Positions 5,926 to 8,332 of a stretch of 8,332 nt of DNA are shown one piece after another. Numbering within the stretch: the stretch's first letter is position 1; the number at the start of each line of letters is the position of its first letter. The notes beneath the pieces were generated by a model, which saw only the letters and a list, made by a program, of their open reading frames with translations, ran no database searches and was not told where the DNA came from. Both the position numbers and the translations under genes were made by a program. The stretch is from an uncultured Clostridia bacterium (GTDB lineage: Bacteria; Bacillota; Clostridia; Christensenellales; CAG-314), in contig CALGIK010000269.1 of NCBI GenBank assembly GCA_937915515.1, positions 1-8,332 of the forward strand, in the 5' to 3' direction.

Positions 5926-5958
5926 ATTGTTCAAGTGTTGTACAATGGCGTTTTTTTT
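5923..5958 (+). terminator. Intrinsic terminator acting as riboswitch expression platform
   Basis: GCCATTGT (5923-5930) pairs perfectly with ACAATGGC (5942-5949) across an 11-base loop, followed by G and eight T (5951-5958). It ends about 70 bases before the start codon, so it can only be a leader attenuator. Its 5' arm reuses the aptamer's last three bases, including the C92 equivalent at 5924. Ligand binding would therefore compete with terminator formation, predicting an ON switch; the direction is inferred, since the overlap is short. Confidence 0.9.
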
Positions 5959-6028
5959 ATAGAAAAACTATTTTGATAAAGAAATGAAGTAGTTTAAGTA
6001 AAGAAACATAGATTTAAAGTAAGGGAAA

Positions 6029-8332
6029 ATGAAGATTAATCATTTGCGAAAAATATGGATAAGTATAATAATTTTATTGCTCGCCGTCAGTCTCGTTGCC
6101 GGCAGCGTCTTTGCTTATTATCAATTTTTGCTAAAAGATTGGCGTCATACCATAAGCAGCGCATCCGTTGCTTTCACGTTTAACGGAAAAACATTTATAG
6201 ATTCTATCGACGGAAGAATCAACAGCAGCGATCTTAATATAAGCAGAGGTGAAGAGAGGGATTTGCGGCTTGTCGTGAAGGTAATCAGTAGCACCGATTC
6301 GGCAATGGGTTATGCTGTCAACTTTGATTTTGGGACAAAAACAGAAGAAGAACAGCAAGTAAAAGACGATAAATTAGCGCGCGCTGTCGAAGTATATCTT
6401 TTTAAGGAGGGCGGTTACACATATTTGTGCAATCTTGATAAAATTAGTAGTATCACGCTTGAGGGCGACCTTGTTGCCAATCAAAGTTTTGCCTATGATT
6501 TAAAACTTATTTATAGCCAAGCGGCGGGTGATTATTACGAAGATAAAACCTTTACTCTTATAGCAACGGCTCAAACCAAAGAAGCGTCTGTAAATTTAAA
6601 ATATAAATATGTAAAAAATGAAACAGAACTTAAAGCGGCATTGACGGCAGAGCGTTACAATAACAAAACTATCGTTTTGGCTAAAGACATCTCTGTCAAT
6701 GACAATATCAATGCTACAAATAGAATACGGCTAAATTTAAACGGTTATAAATTATTGATTGGAGAAAAAGCAATGGGCATTCCCTCAATCAATTTTTCGT
6801 ATGCTTATGCTTTTGATAATGCTTTAACAGCAGGTATTGTCGACGACAGCGTAAATAGTAACAGCATTGACACTACTCACAACAAAATAAATGTCGACAT
6901 AAACATAAATACGCCTAATGATATTTTTGTTATAGGCGAAAGTTTAATTGACAGCTATGATAATTTTATGTGCAGCGCTTATTTAACGTCAATCGCAAAA
7001 CTGCTTATACAAAACCGTATTTATCAGGCGGAAAGTCATACTTATAACGACGGGGAAGACATAAAATTATTTTACGGATTAAGCTGGTATATAGAAAAAG
7101 GTTTATTAGAAATAGTTACCGACGGAACAATATTTTGCCAGCAGGATTTAGACGCGAACGGCGTTCTTTTCTCGGGAGCTTTGCGACTTAATGCAAATTG
7201 TGATTTTACCGCAAATTATCAAGCAGAATTTACTCTAAGCGATACCGCATCAAATTATTTTATTGTAGGCGGGATAATTAAAATAAGAGGAAACAGTCCG
7301 CAAGCCATAGCGGAATCGTTTTTAAATAATGTTCCCGATACCGTAATATGCAGTTTATATTTTCCTTGCTTTGATGACATCACAAACAGTTTTGTAACAT
7401 GGATAATAAGCGATAACAACACAGGTTATCTTGACGAAAACGGTACTTATTTGCCAAACGGTGTGGAAAATTTAAATAGTTGGAGCTCTAAAACAATAAC
7501 AGTCGGCGTAAAGGTAAATTGCTTTGATATTCAATATACCGTTTATAAAACCGTAAGCGTAACAGTTATGAACAGTGAGGAACGCACACAAAGGTTGTTT
7601 ACGTTTGAACAAATGATTTTGCAGCCTGACGAAACAATCAGTCTTATGCAGATGGTTTATAGCGAAACGGCGGAGCGGACTGCGCTTAAAGGTATTTCTG
7701 TCATACTAAACGCCGATGATAATGTTTACAGCGGAAACTTAAATTACTTGGATGTTTCCTCTTCGTCAATAAATGAACAAGGCATTTTGTATCAAACAGT
7801 CACCGTAATAAATAATCCTACGGAAGGTGCAATAAAAATAAGAGCCTCCATTACCTTTGATTATGGGCAGGAAGGGCTTTACACCCTTAACAATTTAGAA
7901 ATAATCGTACTTAGTAAAGCCAGCACCTATGAGATAAGTGATAGCGCAAACGCTATTCAAAAGCAGTACGAAACTAATACATATACGTCAAACATGGGAT
8001 ACGCTTTTTATGTATCGGGAAATATTGCTGACGGTGTATTTGTTGAATATTCCTTGCCGGATTTATACAAAGATTATATTTTATTGCGTCAAAATGTTTT
8101 TGTTTCAGCGGGATACGACGATTTATCAGCTGATTATGCAAAATTTGGTTTTTATACTTTTGTGGAGGGTGAATATTGCTATTTTTCAGCCGCAACTCGT
8201 TATGACCAATTTGGCATTGTTAGCGCAACAGGCGAATATGTAAAAATATTAACGCCCGGCAATAATGAAACACTTTATAAACTTGCCGATTTAATAAACG
8301 AAGGGCTAATTTTTCGTTTAGTTGCACAAATA
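6029..8332 (+). CDS. Large secreted/surface protein under c-di-GMP control (partial, 3' end beyond window)
   Basis: An uninterrupted frame of 768 codons reaches the window edge with no stop. I recognise no named family over its full length. Residues 1-8 are basic (MKINHLRK), 9-29 hydrophobic, and VFA at 27-29 offers a signal peptidase site; the AGSVFAYYQ region also resembles SipW/TasA-type signal sequences. Residues 198-243 (ETELKAALTA, NNKTIVLAKDIS, RIRLNLNGYKLLI) resemble the first coils of pectin-lyase-type beta-helix surface proteins. Residues about 450-513, ending KTVSVTV, look like a bacterial Ig-like domain. The rest is beta-rich, Asn/Ser/Thr-rich and low in basic residues. The ATG at 6029 follows AAGGG (6021-6025) with a short three-base gap. 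The strong promoter, c-di-GMP aptamer and terminator immediately upstream suggest an adhesion or matrix role. The C-terminal anchor is not visible. Confidence 0.85.
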   Translation, partial: MKINHLRKIWISIIILLLAVSLVAGSVFAYYQFLLKDWRHTISSASVAFTFNGKTFIDSIDGRINSSDLNISRGEERDLRLVVKVISSTDSAMGYAVNFDFGTKTEEEQQVKDDKLARAVEVYLFKEGGYTYLCNLDKISSITLEGDLVANQSFAYDLKLIYSQAAGDYYEDKTFTLIATAQTKEASVNLKYKYVKNETELKAALTAERYNNKTIVLAKDISVNDNINATNRIRLNLNGYKLLIGEKAMGIPSINFSYAYAFDNALTAGIVDDSVNSNSIDTTHNKINVDININTPNDIFVIGESLIDSYDNFMCSAYLTSIAKLLIQNRIYQAESHTYNDGEDIKLFYGLSWYIEKGLLEIVTDGTIFCQQDLDANGVLFSGALRLNANCDFTANYQAEFTLSDTASNYFIVGGIIKIRGNSPQAIAESFLNNVPDTVICSLYFPCFDDITNSFVTWIISDNNTGYLDENGTYLPNGVENLNSWSSKTITVGVKVNCFDIQYTVYKTVSVTVMNSEERTQRLFTFEQMILQPDETISLMQMVYSETAERTALKGISVILNADDNVYSGNLNYLDVSSSSINEQGILYQTVTVINNPTEGAIKIRASITFDYGQEGLYTLNNLEIIVLSKASTYEISDSANAIQKQYETNTYTSNMGYAFYVSGNIADGVFVEYSLPDLYKDYILLRQNVFVSAGYDDLSADYAKFGFYTFVEGEYCYFSAATRYDQFGIVSATGEYVKILTPGNNETLYKLADLINEGLIFRLVAQI

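Noticed and set aside
7938..8243. Open frames of 70-105 codons in other frames of the surface protein gene and of dnaN, dnaA, cvpA and MATE
   Set aside because: All lie inside longer frames with clear family matches or, for the surface protein, a 768-codon uninterrupted frame. They have no independent start signals.

Overview
The window is the replication-origin region of a low-GC bacterium, most likely an anaerobic Bacillota of the Clostridia type. The grounds are the AT-rich sequence, strong AAGGAG-like ribosome binding sites, perfect TTGACA-N17-TATAAT promoters, a Bacillus-type origin with DnaA-trios, the chromosomal parS sequence TGTTTCACGTGAAACA, and a clostridial-looking cyclic-di-GMP riboswitch. 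The genus cannot be named from this sequence.

Layout, left to right. The first four codons of what looks like rpmH (L34) run off the left edge on the minus strand, behind a perfect promoter. dnaN (sliding clamp) lies on the minus strand. A 401-bp gene-free interval (1307-1707) is the origin: an AT-rich stretch and a run of TAG trinucleotides (DnaA-trios) sit beside two abutting DnaA boxes, followed by two more degenerate boxes and the dnaA promoter. dnaA follows on the plus strand, divergent from dnaN. Next come a 16-bp inverted repeat with a putative promoter inside it, a CvpA-family membrane protein gene and its terminator. A MATE efflux transporter gene is flanked by two perfect palindromes built around exact parS sites (4085-4112 and 5652-5683).

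The second long gene-free interval (5621-6028) holds the second parS, an AT-rich stretch (5684-5812) in which I see nothing convincing, and then a compact regulatory cassette: perfect promoter, class-I cyclic-di-GMP aptamer and intrinsic terminator. It controls an open frame of at least 768 codons that runs off the right edge. That gene encodes a large secreted or membrane-anchored surface protein with a signal sequence, a segment like the start of a pectin-lyase-type beta-helix, and probable Ig-like repeats.

How it works together: dnaA, dnaN, the DnaA-box/trio element and the parS pair are the initiation and segregation machinery. The cvpA-like and MATE genes are envelope functions unrelated to replication. 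The riboswitch-controlled surface protein looks like an adhesion or matrix factor whose expression follows cyclic-di-GMP; the terminator's 5' arm shares bases with the ligand-binding core, which suggests ligand turns expression on. The most notable points are this riboswitch/surface-protein unit, the divergent dnaN-oriC-dnaA order with the trio element kept on the dnaN side, and a DnaA DNA-binding domain with unusual residues opposite degenerate boxes.
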